Shown piece by piece: positions 53,347 to 62,947 of a stretch of DNA of 64,000 nucleotides. This stretch comes from Pseudobdellovibrionaceae bacterium. GTDB lineage: Bacteria; Bdellovibrionota; Bdellovibrionia; Bdellovibrionales; UBA1609. The notes under the pieces are model-generated. The model was not told where the DNA came from. It worked only from the letters and a program-made list of their open reading frames with translations, and searched no databases. A program made the translations under genes and the position numbers. Location: positions 62,001 to 126,000 of the forward strand of contig JACKAN010000004.1 in NCBI GenBank assembly GCA_020635055.1, written 5' to 3'. Positions within the stretch are counted from its first letter, which is position 1. Each line of letters opens with the position of its first letter.

Positions 53347-54543
53347 ATGGAAAAAATATTATTGCTCGAAGGAATACACCCTAATGCCATTGAAATACTA
53401 GAAAAAGAGGGCTTCCAAGTAGAATTGGAAAAGAGTGCCTTTAATGGAAAAGATTTGATCGAGCGCGCCCAAGGCTATCAGGCCCTGGGAATTCGTTCTA
53501 AGACTCAACTAACTCAGGAAGTGATTAAGTCCTTACCAGAACTCCGCGTTATCGGAGCTTTTTGCATAGGAATTAATCAGATTGATCTAGAAACATCCAA
53601 CATCTGTGGCATTCCCGCCTTCAATGCTCCTTACAGTAATACACGTAGCGTTGCTGAATTGGTAATCAGTGAGATGATAGCTCTCGCTAGAAAATTGGGT
53701 GATGTAAATATGATGGCGCACAAAGGGCAGTGGTTAAAATCGGCGAATGGAAACCATGAGATTCGGGGAAAAACATTGGGCATAGTTGGTTATGGTCACA
53801 TTGGTTCTCAAGTTTCGGTTTTAGCAGAAGCTATGGGGCTTAAAGTTTTGTACTTTGACATCTTAAAAAAACTACCTCTTGGAAATGCTAGGTCAATGGA
53901 CAGTCTTGATGAGTTATTGGGGCTCTCTGACTTTGTTACTTTACATGTACCTGAAACTCCTATGACAACTAATTTGATGAGTTCTCATCAACTTAATAAA
54001 ATGAAAAAGGGTTCATTTTTAATCAATGCTAGTCGAGGAACTGTTGTTGATATCCCAGATTTGGTAACGGCTTTAAAAACACAACATCTAGCTGGTGCCG
54101 CTATTGATGTTTACCCCAAAGAGCCGGACAGCAATAACGAATCCTTTACTTCTGAATTGCAAAATTTGGAAAATGTTATTTTAACACCTCATATTGGCGG
54201 GAGCACTGAAGAAGCTCAACAAGCTATTGGTTGTGAAGTGGCAGAAAGCTTGATTCGATATTTAAAATTTAGTTTTACTGGGGGAGCAGTTAATTTTCCA
54301 AATTTAGAAGTGCCTATGCATATTGATGGACATCGTTTAATGAACGTCCATAAAAATGTCCCTGGTGTTATGCGAGAAATTAACAGTATAGTTTCTGATG
54401 TGGGAGCAAATATTCGCTCACAATATTTAGCTACTGACGCGAATATTGGTTATGTGGTCATGGATATGGAAAAAGGGCATTTCAAAGAAGCAGCAAAAAA
54501 GATAGCCGCGCTACCGACTTCCATTAAGACTCAGGTGCATTGA
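53347..54543 (+). CDS. serA: D-3-phosphoglycerate dehydrogenase
   Basis: E. coli-type SerA with the NAD motif GIVGYGHIGSQVSVLAEAMG, the catalytic region ASRGTVVDIPDL, TPHIGGSTEEAQ and a C-terminal ACT domain (about residues 325-398, VPGVMREINSIVSDVGANI). It catalyses the first step of serine synthesis and is expected to be inhibited by serine through the ACT domain. AGGAG lies nine bases before ATG. Enzymes of this type also reduce 2-oxoglutarate to D-2-hydroxyglutarate. Confidence 0.93.
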   Translation: MEKILLLEGIHPNAIEILEKEGFQVELEKSAFNGKDLIERAQGYQALGIRSKTQLTQEVIKSLPELRVIGAFCIGINQIDLETSNICGIPAFNAPYSNTRSVAELVISEMIALARKLGDVNMMAHKGQWLKSANGNHEIRGKTLGIVGYGHIGSQVSVLAEAMGLKVLYFDILKKLPLGNARSMDSLDELLGLSDFVTLHVPETPMTTNLMSSHQLNKMKKGSFLINASRGTVVDIPDLVTALKTQHLAGAAIDVYPKEPDSNNESFTSELQNLENVILTPHIGGSTEEAQQAIGCEVAESLIRYLKFSFTGGAVNFPNLEVPMHIDGHRLMNVHKNVPGVMREINSIVSDVGANIRSQYLATDANIGYVVMDMEKGHFKEAAKKIAALPTSIKTQVH

Positions 54544-54547
54544 TTTC

Positions 54548-56341
54548 ATGTTGCAAATTTCTGGACTTAGTAAATCTTTTGGCTCACGTAAACTTTTAGA
54601 CCAAGTGACATTCGCTATTGGTCAGGGCGAAAGAGTGGGGTTAGTTGGCAGAAATGGCAGTGGTAAATCGACAATGTTTAAAATCATTCTCGGCCAAGAA
54701 ACTTCTGATGAGGGCTCTATTGTTTTACCAAAATCTTATCGTTTAGGATATTTAGATCAGCACATAAAATTTAGTAAACCCACTTTGCTGGAAGAGTGCA
54801 TTCAGTATTTGCCAGAAGAACAGGCCTATGAACATTACAGAGCTGAAAAGATATTATTTGGTTTGGGTTTTGAAGCAAAAGATATGGAGAGAGCGCCACA
54901 AGAATTTTCTGGAGGCTATCAACTCCGAATCAATTTAACTAAATGTCTTTTGCAAGAGCCGGATTTACTCCTCCTGGATGAGCCCACTAATTATTTAGAT
55001 ATTCTTAGTATGCGCTGGATGAGGAAGTTTTTAATTAGTTTTCGTGGTGAAGTGGTGATCATTACTCACGATCGTGACTTTATGGACTCTGTATGCACTC
55101 ATATTATGGGAATTCATCGCAATAAAGTTTTAAAAGTTAAAGGGGATACACAAAAGTATTATGAGCAACTAAAACAAGATGAGGAAATCTACGAAAAGAC
55201 TCGCGTAAATCAAGAAAAAAAGATTAAACACATGAATGAATTTGTAGAAAGATTTCGCGCCAAAGCGACAAAGGCCACCCAGGCACAATCGCTTATGAAA
55301 AAAATTGATAAAATAGAAGTGTTAGAGCAATTGGACGCCGAACAGATGATGGGCTTTCATTTTAATTATGCCGAGACTCCAGCTAAAAAACTTTTAGAAA
55401 TTGAAGATTTAAGTTTTGGTTATTCGGAAGCCCCATTATTTGAAAATTTAAATATAACTTTAAAACCGCAAGATTGTTTAGCCGTGATAGGTAAGAATGG
55501 CAAAGGTAAAACCACATTGTTAAAAGTATTAGCGGGAGATTTAAAACCAAAACAAGGAAAGGTGACTTATCACCCTACAGCGGAAATGGGATTTTACGAA
55601 CAGACGAATAGAAAAAATCTGCATCCCAACAACACCATTGTTCAAGAGATTGAACAGTCGAATATTGAACTTGCGATAGCTCAAGTGAGAGCTATCTGCG
55701 GAGCTATGATGTTTTCGGGGGATGAGGCTTTAAAAAAAATAAAAGTTTTGTCTGGTGGTGAACAAGCTAGGGTTTTATTAGGTAAAGTCATTGCTCATAA
55801 AAGTAATATCTTATTACTGGATGAACCTACCAATCATTTAGATATGGAAGCCATTGAAGTTTTAACACAAGAAATTTCTAGGTTTGAAGGGGCTTCAATT
55901 ATTGTCACTCACAACGAGAATATGCTAAGAAAATTAGCGACCCAATTGGTTGTTTTTAGTCAGGGCAGTGCAGTTTTATTTAATGGTAGTTATGAGGAAT
56001 TTTTAGAAAAGTTGGGCTGGGAGGAAGAGGAAAAAGAAACATCTTCCAAAAATAAAAACGATACAAAAATGAGTCGTCATGATCGAGCACAAAAAGTTAT
56101 TGAGAGATCTAAACTTTTAAAGCCATTAAAGTCGAAACAAAAGCAATACGAGAGTGAAATTGAAAACTATGAACAGGAATTAGAAAAATTAAATGAAAGT
56201 GTTATGAAGTTAGTACAATCACCAGACTCTAATGCAGATATGCAAGAGGTTTACAAAAGTATTGGTCAAATCCAGTTAAAAATAGAAAAGGCTTACACAG
56301 AATTGGAGTCCGTCCTAAGCGAAATTGAAGACTTAAGCTAG
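54548..56341 (+). CDS. ABC-F family ATPase
   Basis: Two ABC ATPase domains (Walker A GRNGSGKST and GKNGKGKTT; signatures FSGGYQLRI and LSGGEQARV) are linked by a charged helical linker (about 200-260). A C-terminal coiled coil follows (about 510-597, YESEIENYEQELEKLNE). There are no membrane segments, as in Uup and the ribosome-associated ABC-F proteins. It starts five bases after serA, so the two are likely co-transcribed. Confidence 0.92.
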   Translation: MLQISGLSKSFGSRKLLDQVTFAIGQGERVGLVGRNGSGKSTMFKIILGQETSDEGSIVLPKSYRLGYLDQHIKFSKPTLLEECIQYLPEEQAYEHYRAEKILFGLGFEAKDMERAPQEFSGGYQLRINLTKCLLQEPDLLLLDEPTNYLDILSMRWMRKFLISFRGEVVIITHDRDFMDSVCTHIMGIHRNKVLKVKGDTQKYYEQLKQDEEIYEKTRVNQEKKIKHMNEFVERFRAKATKATQAQSLMKKIDKIEVLEQLDAEQMMGFHFNYAETPAKKLLEIEDLSFGYSEAPLFENLNITLKPQDCLAVIGKNGKGKTTLLKVLAGDLKPKQGKVTYHPTAEMGFYEQTNRKNLHPNNTIVQEIEQSNIELAIAQVRAICGAMMFSGDEALKKIKVLSGGEQARVLLGKVIAHKSNILLLDEPTNHLDMEAIEVLTQEISRFEGASIIVTHNENMLRKLATQLVVFSQGSAVLFNGSYEEFLEKLGWEEEEKETSSKNKNDTKMSRHDRAQKVIERSKLLKPLKSKQKQYESEIENYEQELEKLNESVMKLVQSPDSNADMQEVYKSIGQIQLKIEKAYTELESVLSEIEDLS

Positions 56342-56416
56342 TTTAAAATACTATCACAGCTTTTTGAAGGCGATTGAGTAAATTTTAGTTTTGGGTGTAA
56401 TGGGAGCTTGTAGATT

Positions 56417-57793
56417 CTAGAGCATTTTTCCTGGGTTTAGAATTTGATGGGGGTCAAATGCTGTTTTTATAGCTTTCATATAAGCAATTTCTTCGGGGGA
56501 TCGTGTGTGATGGAGGAATGGTTTTTTAACTAAGCCCACGCCATGTTCGGCAGAGATACTTCCACCCAGTTTTTCGATTAAGGCAAAAAGCTTATCATCA
56601 ACATCGTGACACTTTTTCATAAAAGTTTCTGAGTTCAATTGCTGAGGTTTAAGTATATTAATGTGTAGATTGCCATCCCCAATATGACCAAACCAAACAA
56701 CATCAAATTCTGGATAATCGGCTTTAAGAATTTTATCCATACTCACAATAAATTCGTGGACTTTTGATACTCTAACAGAAACATCGTTTTTATATGGTGA
56801 ATATTCCGTTGTGGCCTCTGTGATATCTTCCCGCAAACGCCAGATATCTTTGGCTTGTTGGGAGTTTTGGGCCAAAGTTCCATCAACTATTAAACCCTTT
56901 TCCAAGTTAAGTTCAAAAAGCTCCATAGCAATATCAAGGCTACTATCATTTTCTTCTTCAATCTCAACTAGAACATAGTAGGGCGCATCTATTTCTAGGG
57001 GAGAGTTAACATGTCCTTGTTTTCGAACATACTTAAGGGCTACATCAGTAAACATTTCGAAAGCCGAAAGCGCAAAGTTTTTGGAAAATGATTTATACAC
57101 TTCCATAATGGCTTCTAGCTGTGGCAAAGCAAAGAGAAAAACTTTTAGCTCTTTAGGTTGATGAGTGAGCTGAATTTGGCATTCAGTTATGAACCCTAAG
57201 GTGCCTTCACTACCAATAAATAAATGCCGAAGGTCATAACCACTGGCATTTTTAACAAGAGATTTATTTAGTTCTAGTATTTCCCCCTTGCCGGTAACAA
57301 CAGTGAGCCCCTTGACCCAATCCCTAGTGAGTCCATAACGAATCACTTTAATCCCTCCGGCATTAGTAGCAATGTTACCGCCAATTTGACTGGAACCCCT
57401 TGCTGCAAAATCCACAGGGTAATAGAGGTTTCTATCAAGGGCATAATTTTGCAGAGCCTCGGTTACAACACCTGCTTGGCAACTGACAGTCCTTTCTACA
57501 TCATCAAAATCTAAAATTTGATTCATTTTTTCTAACGAAACAACCACTTCTTTTTGCGTGGCATAAGCTCCTGCGCTTAAACCAGTTCTTCCACCAGAGG
57601 GGACCAGGGGTGTTTTAGTTTCGATGGCCCATTGAACTATTTTTTTTACTTCAGCAGTATTTTTAGGGAAAACTATTGCAGAGGGATTTGCTGTAAAGTG
57701 TTTTGTCCAATCTTTACCATATAGTTTTAATGTAGAGGGTTCTGTAGAAATTTGTTCTTTTCCAAGAAATGTAGATAATTTATCAATATTCAT
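56417..57793 (-). CDS. FAD-linked D-2-hydroxyacid dehydrogenase (GlcD/D2HGDH type)
   Basis: The vanillyl-alcohol-oxidase-type FAD domain has VPSGGRTGLSAGAY and AARGSSQIGGNIATNAGG. The C-terminal domain has HIGDGNLHINIL and GGSISAEHGVG. The family oxidises D-lactate, glycolate or D-2-hydroxyglutarate. With serA 2 kb away, a D-2-hydroxyglutarate role (recycling the SerA by-product) is attractive but not proven by sequence. It is convergent with the ABC-F gene. Confidence 0.85.
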   Translation of the reverse strand: MNIDKLSTFLGKEQISTEPSTLKLYGKDWTKHFTANPSAIVFPKNTAEVKKIVQWAIETKTPLVPSGGRTGLSAGAYATQKEVVVSLEKMNQILDFDDVERTVSCQAGVVTEALQNYALDRNLYYPVDFAARGSSQIGGNIATNAGGIKVIRYGLTRDWVKGLTVVTGKGEILELNKSLVKNASGYDLRHLFIGSEGTLGFITECQIQLTHQPKELKVFLFALPQLEAIMEVYKSFSKNFALSAFEMFTDVALKYVRKQGHVNSPLEIDAPYYVLVEIEEENDSSLDIAMELFELNLEKGLIVDGTLAQNSQQAKDIWRLREDITEATTEYSPYKNDVSVRVSKVHEFIVSMDKILKADYPEFDVVWFGHIGDGNLHINILKPQQLNSETFMKKCHDVDDKLFALIEKLGGSISAEHGVGLVKKPFLHHTRSPEEIAYMKAIKTAFDPHQILNPGKML

Positions 57794-57851
57794 GGCCTCA
57801 ACTTACTCTGTGCCATTTTCGGGGTCAATATTAATAAAAAGGAAAGCTGAG

Positions 57852-58589
57852 CTAGTGGAAAGGTAAAATTAACGAGTTTGCTAAAATATTTAAGTAACTT
57901 TTAATATAATAAGAAAATATTAGCGGTGAAATCTCTTTTTTTTCATCTGAGCTAAAAAATTCATGGTTGTACAGGCCGGGGCTCACAGCTCTCGAATTTT
58001 CCTCTACAAAAACATCAAATTCAGATGATTTAATGTGATAGAATCTATTATATTTAGTATTTACAGTTTCAGTAAAAAGAAATTCGAAGGGAAGTTTAGG
58101 GCCATAGCTTCCAAGAAGATGGAGTTGCAATTCTCTCCTTTTATTCTGATAATCAAATTTAAAATCTGTCCAACTCAAATACATTTTAAAACTATCTAAA
58201 CTACTAAAATCTGGAGTTGGAAGTTCCAACCAATCATTGATTCCATAGGCTTGAATATTCTTTCCTGAGCGAATTAGAATTATTTCATAGGATTGGCTAT
58301 TGTCACATTGTAGAACCAGTTGGTCTTTTAAATCATTCTTTGTTTTTTTGCTATGCCAAGAGAGGGTCATACTTTTACATTGGGGGAGGACCACAGAGGC
58401 ATTTACAACCCATTGCTGATTAAGGTAGTCAATGGTTATTGCTTCTTCTTTAATCATTAGAAAAAAATCACGCAATGGTTTTATGATTTCCGTATATTGT
58501 AAGTTTACATTAGGTGAAAGTTCTGAAAAAAAAGCCCGTGTTTTTAATGGAATGATAAGTATTAAAAGTAGTGTTGTATATAATTTCAC
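57852..58589 (-). CDS. Exported protein of unknown function (third of a secreted trio)
   Basis: A hydrophobic signal sequence (VKLYTTLLLILIIPLKTRA) precedes about 225 residues with no recognised domain, mostly beta-like. GTG 58589 begins four bases after the upstream gene's stop; a TTG at 58613 would overlap that gene. Three consecutive exported proteins in this operon suggest a common envelope structure. Confidence 0.6.
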   Translation of the reverse strand: MKLYTTLLLILIIPLKTRAFFSELSPNVNLQYTEIIKPLRDFFLMIKEEAITIDYLNQQWVVNASVVLPQCKSMTLSWHSKKTKNDLKDQLVLQCDNSQSYEIILIRSGKNIQAYGINDWLELPTPDFSSLDSFKMYLSWTDFKFDYQNKRRELQLHLLGSYGPKLPFEFLFTETVNTKYNRFYHIKSSEFDVFVEENSRAVSPGLYNHEFFSSDEKKEISPLIFSYYIKSYLNILANSLILPFH

Positions 58590-58593
58590 TGAT

Positions 58594-59631
58594 TCACTCA
58601 GGTCTTTTATCAATGATAGTTAAGGTGCCATTGTTAATTGAACTTATATAACTTTTTAACATGGTCTTTACGTAATTGAGGTCAGCAGGGCTGGCAACAT
58701 TAAGTCTTTGTTCAAGTACCACCAATTCATTAAGTAATCTTTTATTGGCTAAACCTGATGAAGCATTAGAAGTTTCTGGGAATTGTGAAACTAACATATT
58801 GGTTAAACTTCCCATAACATTTTTAACATCAGTGAGTGCCACGAGACTTAAATAATTAAAAAATGATCTTTCGGATTGTTCTATATATTGTGAACTAATA
58901 AAGGAAAACTTTTTTATATCTGGACTTAAAAATTCTATTTGGTGAATAACAGGATTTACACTGTGTGATACTTCTGACTTCAATTGACTACCAAAAGGCG
59001 ATTTGTATTCGATATTATAACTGTAGACACTTACCTGAATGGAATTGTTTTTTCGAGAAGCCACAGAATATAAAATCAAAATATCTAATGCAAAGAAACG
59101 AGTTGATAACTCACTGTTATTTATTTCACTTTCAATTCTAATTAAAGATTTACCAGCATTGTCAAAAAATTCATGAACAATATGAGGAAAATCAGTTGTG
59201 GCAATAAACTGCCTTTCACCATTAAGGAGTTGACCGATGTCTAAATCCCTATTTTTAGAATTATTTTGTAGTTTAATTATTTCTTGAAAAATGACTTTTT
59301 CACGACAACCTTCATAGGTAAATTCATAGCTAGTATTATTTTTTGTGGATTCAGTTGAAAACTCTACATATGTAAGTCTTGAATCATTTTTTGAAGTTCT
59401 ATCAGGACAACCTGTTTTTCCTATAAATTCACGTTCTTGTTTATTATTAATAGTAATGTAATTATTTGGTAATAGACTCAGTTTTAATTGCATTTCGCTC
59501 CAGAACTGTTGAGTGAGCTGCTGTACTATATTGTAATACACTTTTTCAAAAGCATCTTGTGAAAAAGCCATTGAGCAATAAAACATTAAGAATATGAAAA
59601 TACATTTAGATTTATTGATAGAGATTCTCAT
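58594..59631 (-). CDS. Exported protein of unknown function (second of a secreted trio)
   Basis: Signal peptide MRISINKSKCIFIFLMFYCSMAFS, then about 320 residues with a Cys pair (TGCPD and EGCREK). The C-terminal part looks helical, with ELVVLEQRLNVASPADL near the end. No family recognised. ATG 59631 is chosen because the signal sequence then starts normally. It overlaps the 3' end of the upstream gene by 20 bases. Confidence 0.6.
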   Translation of the reverse strand: MRISINKSKCIFIFLMFYCSMAFSQDAFEKVYYNIVQQLTQQFWSEMQLKLSLLPNNYITINNKQEREFIGKTGCPDRTSKNDSRLTYVEFSTESTKNNTSYEFTYEGCREKVIFQEIIKLQNNSKNRDLDIGQLLNGERQFIATTDFPHIVHEFFDNAGKSLIRIESEINNSELSTRFFALDILILYSVASRKNNSIQVSVYSYNIEYKSPFGSQLKSEVSHSVNPVIHQIEFLSPDIKKFSFISSQYIEQSERSFFNYLSLVALTDVKNVMGSLTNMLVSQFPETSNASSGLANKRLLNELVVLEQRLNVASPADLNYVKTMLKSYISSINNGTLTIIDKRPE

Positions 59632-60775
59632 TAAAAGTCTTATATTTCTCATTATTTGATTCACTTATCTCCTCCGGATCATCCAATGTGACATGCCAGC
59701 CCTCCGTGCTTTTAGGTGTTAAAACTCTTCTAAGTTTACGGGGTGTTTCTGTGGCAAATTCGGGGACGGGGCGAGATGCAGGATCTATTTCTGCATTAAT
59801 GATAACTAATAAACGCGAAGCTTCGCCCCCTTTTTTTACCCCTGTAAACAAGCCAAAGCTGTCATCACCAAAATGAGCGTAAACAATAGTTTCATATATA
59901 ATTTTGGGGACTCCATCGTAAATTTTCTCATATTCACTGGGAGAGGTCATTTTTCTTACTCCATATGGAGAGCTGCTACTTTCTTTAATGCGTCTTGTTT
60001 GAGAGTCACTGGGCGCAATACCTATAAATAAATTCAAATTACTTATGTTCAAAACATTCTTATTCTTTTCGTCGAGAAAAATATTTCCGCGGAGTTCAAA
60101 GCCTAGTTTCGCCTCAGTGGTGTTTACAGTTCCATCACGAAAGTAATCCTGTAGATCCGAGAATTGAAAACTGGAGCCATGATATGTAAGTTTACTTCGA
60201 TCTTCTATGCGCATGGCTTTTCCACTTTCTACCATTGCATTCAATTGAATTCTTAACAACTTAGAAAAACCACCAGCAAAAGCGGAAATGATTCCTGTAG
60301 TGGGTGAAAAGGGCTCGGCAGCATTGTATTTATTGAAAATATCTCCCCCATAATAACCATCAATTCCAAACCCCAAATTTCTTAAAGAGCTTTCATCAAC
60401 AGCGTAGATGAGTGCGGTTATACGGATAGGAGTTAAGGGAATGTTGTTATATTTTTTATCCAACTGAATAATTATTTTTTTAAGCTCTTCTAGTTTTTTT
60501 GGGTTTTTTGCCCAAAAGGCCACTTCTAGATTTTCAAATGGACCTGATCCTGACCCTATCCATACTTCTTGGGGATCGAGTCGTCGGTGTTGATTGCCAG
60601 TTAAGGCTTGAATGGCGGTGCTTTGTATCTGATCACCTGAAAAAACTGCCGGGTTTATTAATCGATATGTACATCTTAAACCTATACATTCAGGATTCTC
60701 ATTGCTTGAAAAAGCTATTTGAGCAAATAATAAAAACCCAAAAAACGAAACTGCACTTTTGAAAATATTACTCAT
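59612..60775 (-). CDS. Exported protein of unknown function, faint secretin-like pattern
   Basis: Signal peptide (MSNIFKSAVSFFGFLLFAQIAFS), then 365 residues. The stretch LTPIRITALIYAVDESSLRNLGFGIDGYYG recalls the beta strand pattern of secretin-type domains (~I~A~I~EV~~~~~~~LG~). SKLTYHGSSFQFSDLQDYFRDG follows, and later TEAKLGFELRGNIFLDEKNKNVL. The similarity is too weak for a call. AGGGG precedes ATG 60775. First gene of the trio. Confidence 0.55.
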   Translation of the reverse strand: MSNIFKSAVSFFGFLLFAQIAFSSNENPECIGLRCTYRLINPAVFSGDQIQSTAIQALTGNQHRRLDPQEVWIGSGSGPFENLEVAFWAKNPKKLEELKKIIIQLDKKYNNIPLTPIRITALIYAVDESSLRNLGFGIDGYYGGDIFNKYNAAEPFSPTTGIISAFAGGFSKLLRIQLNAMVESGKAMRIEDRSKLTYHGSSFQFSDLQDYFRDGTVNTTEAKLGFELRGNIFLDEKNKNVLNISNLNLFIGIAPSDSQTRRIKESSSSPYGVRKMTSPSEYEKIYDGVPKIIYETIVYAHFGDDSFGLFTGVKKGGEASRLLVIINAEIDPASRPVPEFATETPRKLRRVLTPKSTEGWHVTLDDPEEISESNNEKYKTFNENLYQ

Positions 60776-60882
60776 TGTTACCCCTGGTCTTTTGAAAGGG
60801 AATTAACATGTTAGAGACAAATATGTCCACTTAATGAGCATGTTAAGAAAAAGATTTAAAAAATAGATGAATAAAATATCAA

Positions 60883-61221
60883 TTAGGAGGCCTTTAAAAT
60901 TTGAAAGCGAGGGTCTTTAAGAGTTTGTTCTTCGGAAGTGAGTTGTTCCTTGGCAATAGAATCCAATAAGGAAAGTGCTTGTGAAAAAAGTTGAGCCGTT
61001 AGAACTTGAGGATTTTCACCACAAATTCTTTCCATTTCCTTTCCAAGGAGTGAAACAGGAGCCACCCCATAGGTTTTTCCGGAACCCTTTAATTTGTGAA
61101 AAGCATCTTTAAGCTCCAGAACATTATTGGTTTTATACAACTGATTAAGTTCAGTAATTTTCACTGGAATGTCTGAAATATAATCCTTTTTTAGCTTAAG
61201 TAACAGCTCGTCCATATTCAT
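60883..61221 (-). CDS. HPt-domain phosphotransfer protein
   Basis: 112 residues, all-helical. The phospho-acceptor His42 lies in AFHKLKGSGKTYGVAPVSLLG, the classic HPt motif. It would shuttle phosphate from the adjacent kinase to a response regulator. The ATG overlaps the kinase stop (ATGA). A second ATG lies at 61215-61213. Confidence 0.88.
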   Translation of the reverse strand: MNMDELLLKLKKDYISDIPVKITELNQLYKTNNVLELKDAFHKLKGSGKTYGVAPVSLLGKEMERICGENPQVLTAQLFSQALSLLDSIAKEQLTSEEQTLKDPRFQILKAS

Positions 61222-62576
61222 GAGGCTATCTCCATACGATTCTTTATTTTAGAATCGCTCATATCTAATTTCCATTGGGGTAGGGTAAAGTAAAATGTGG
61301 AGCCCTGACCAACTGTAGATTCAACACCTATAGTGCCTCCGTGTTGTTCAACTAATGCTTTAGCAATGGCTAATCCCAATCCTGTGCCTTTAACTAATGG
61401 ACTGTCTTCACTAGTCGCTTGTCGAAACTGTTGGAAAATTAATTCTTGATCATCGGGGGCAATACCGGGGCCTTGATCTTTAACCATTAATTTTAAATGA
61501 CCATTTTCAATTCTAGATGCCAGAAAAGTAATATCAGAATTTTTTGGGCTAAACTTTATAGCATTGGATATCAAATTTGTAAGAATTTGTTGTACTCTAT
61601 CAAAATCCATAAATATTAAATAAGGAGCTTCTGGATTATAACTGAGTTTAATTTGAGCGGAATGACTCAATCCAGAAATAGACTCGAAGGTTTTATTTAT
61701 AAGTGTATCAAGTGAATACCAATCTTGTTTTAGTGGAGACATTTTAGCATCTAGTTTTGTTAAATCTAAAATGTCATTTATCAACCGAATCAGTCTATCC
61801 GTTTCTTCATTGGCAATATTAACCAGATTTACAGCATCTGGGGGTATGGGACCAGCAATGCCCTGATGAAGTAAACTTAAGGAACCCTTAATAGAAGTGA
61901 GAGGGGTTCGAAGCTCATGACTAGCAATGCTTAAAAATTCCGATTTGGCTCGATCTAGTTCTTTAAGGTCATCCATACTGCTTAAAACTTGTTGTGCGAG
62001 TGAATTAAATGTCGATTGTAATGTACCCACCTCATTATTTTTTGGAGATAAAAATTGATAGGTATATTTCTTATTTAAAAAATCTATCATTTTTTTATTT
62101 AAATCTTTAATGGGTTTTAAGAAGCTGACTTGAATAAAAAGCACTAAACTCATGACTAAAACTAGGCATAAAACTCCAGAGATAACGGCATAGTATTGTA
62201 ATTTTTCAATCAAATAGGGATATTGCGAAGTAGCATATTCTACATAATTTACTTCTGACTTTTTAAAAAAGTTGAGACGCTTTTTGATAAGATATTTATT
62301 TTTTTCATCATAAGCTTGAATGAATTGACTTAAGGCTTCTTGTCGGGAGCTAACATCCAAGCTTTGTCGATAGTCCTGAAGTTTTTTATACTTATCTATG
62401 GAGTGTTTTGCTGTTGAGGCTTTTTCAGCAAATCGGAGAATTTCTTTACCCATTTGTATTTGGTTTTGATAGAAAAAATATTTGTCTAAGGCCTTGTAGG
62501 CTTGGAAACCTGCAGCACCTACCGCCACTAATATTAATAAAACTAATAAATACATTTGATTTCTAAGTGTGTTCAT
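61218..62576 (-). CDS. Membrane sensor histidine kinase with HAMP domain
   Basis: Two membrane segments (about 8-25 and 135-153) flank a roughly 110-residue extracytoplasmic helical sensor. HAMP follows, then HisKA with His220 in SIASHELRTPLTSIKGSL, and an HATPase domain (NAIKFSPKNSDI, DQGPGIAPDDQ, GTGLGLAIAKAL). ATG 62576 overlaps the previous stop (ATGA). The neighbours are an HPt and two receiver proteins, so this is a complete phosphorelay operon. Confidence 0.92.
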   Translation of the reverse strand: MNTLRNQMYLLVLLILVAVGAAGFQAYKALDKYFFYQNQIQMGKEILRFAEKASTAKHSIDKYKKLQDYRQSLDVSSRQEALSQFIQAYDEKNKYLIKKRLNFFKKSEVNYVEYATSQYPYLIEKLQYYAVISGVLCLVLVMSLVLFIQVSFLKPIKDLNKKMIDFLNKKYTYQFLSPKNNEVGTLQSTFNSLAQQVLSSMDDLKELDRAKSEFLSIASHELRTPLTSIKGSLSLLHQGIAGPIPPDAVNLVNIANEETDRLIRLINDILDLTKLDAKMSPLKQDWYSLDTLINKTFESISGLSHSAQIKLSYNPEAPYLIFMDFDRVQQILTNLISNAIKFSPKNSDITFLASRIENGHLKLMVKDQGPGIAPDDQELIFQQFRQATSEDSPLVKGTGLGLAIAKALVEQHGGTIGVESTVGQGSTFYFTLPQWKLDMSDSKIKNRMEIAS

Positions 62577-62947
62577 GACCTTGAACCTGCAGTCGTTACA
62601 ATATCTAAAATTTGTTGACAAAGAGTCATTGGGTCAAAGGGTTTGGCGATATAACCATTGCCAACATTTTTAAATTTTTCGATATCCTGAGTTTGAGATT
62701 TTGCACTTAGAAAAATAATTGGTGGTGGGTTACTTACTTTAAGTCGAATCTCCTCACACACTTTTAGTCCATTCATTTTTGGCATCATTTCATCGAGTAA
62801 AATAACGTCATATTTTTCATTGATAGCACTATTTAAAGCGTCTTCACCGTTGTCGACATGAGTAACTTGGTGTTTGCCAATATTCTCCAATGTTAATTTA
62901 GCAATTGTAGAGATGTGTTTATCATCTTCAGCTAATAAAATCTTCAT
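62573..62947 (-). CDS. Single-domain response regulator
   Basis: 124 residues consisting of one receiver domain: acidic pair EDD at 7-9, phospho-acceptor Asp52 in VILLDEMMPKMNG, and Lys in GYIAKPFDP. It has no output domain and probably acts as a CheY-like relay between the kinase and the REC-PilZ protein or HPt. It overlaps both neighbours by ATGA. Confidence 0.9.
   Translation of the reverse strand: MKILLAEDDKHISTIAKLTLENIGKHQVTHVDNGEDALNSAINEKYDVILLDEMMPKMNGLKVCEEIRLKVSNPPPIIFLSAKSQTQDIEKFKNVGNGYIAKPFDPMTLCQQILDIVTTAGSRS

Noticed and set aside
59612..60775. Calling this protein a secretin
   Set aside because: The strand pattern is suggestive, but the length, missing C-terminal secretin signature and absence of type II/III or pilus genes nearby do not support it.
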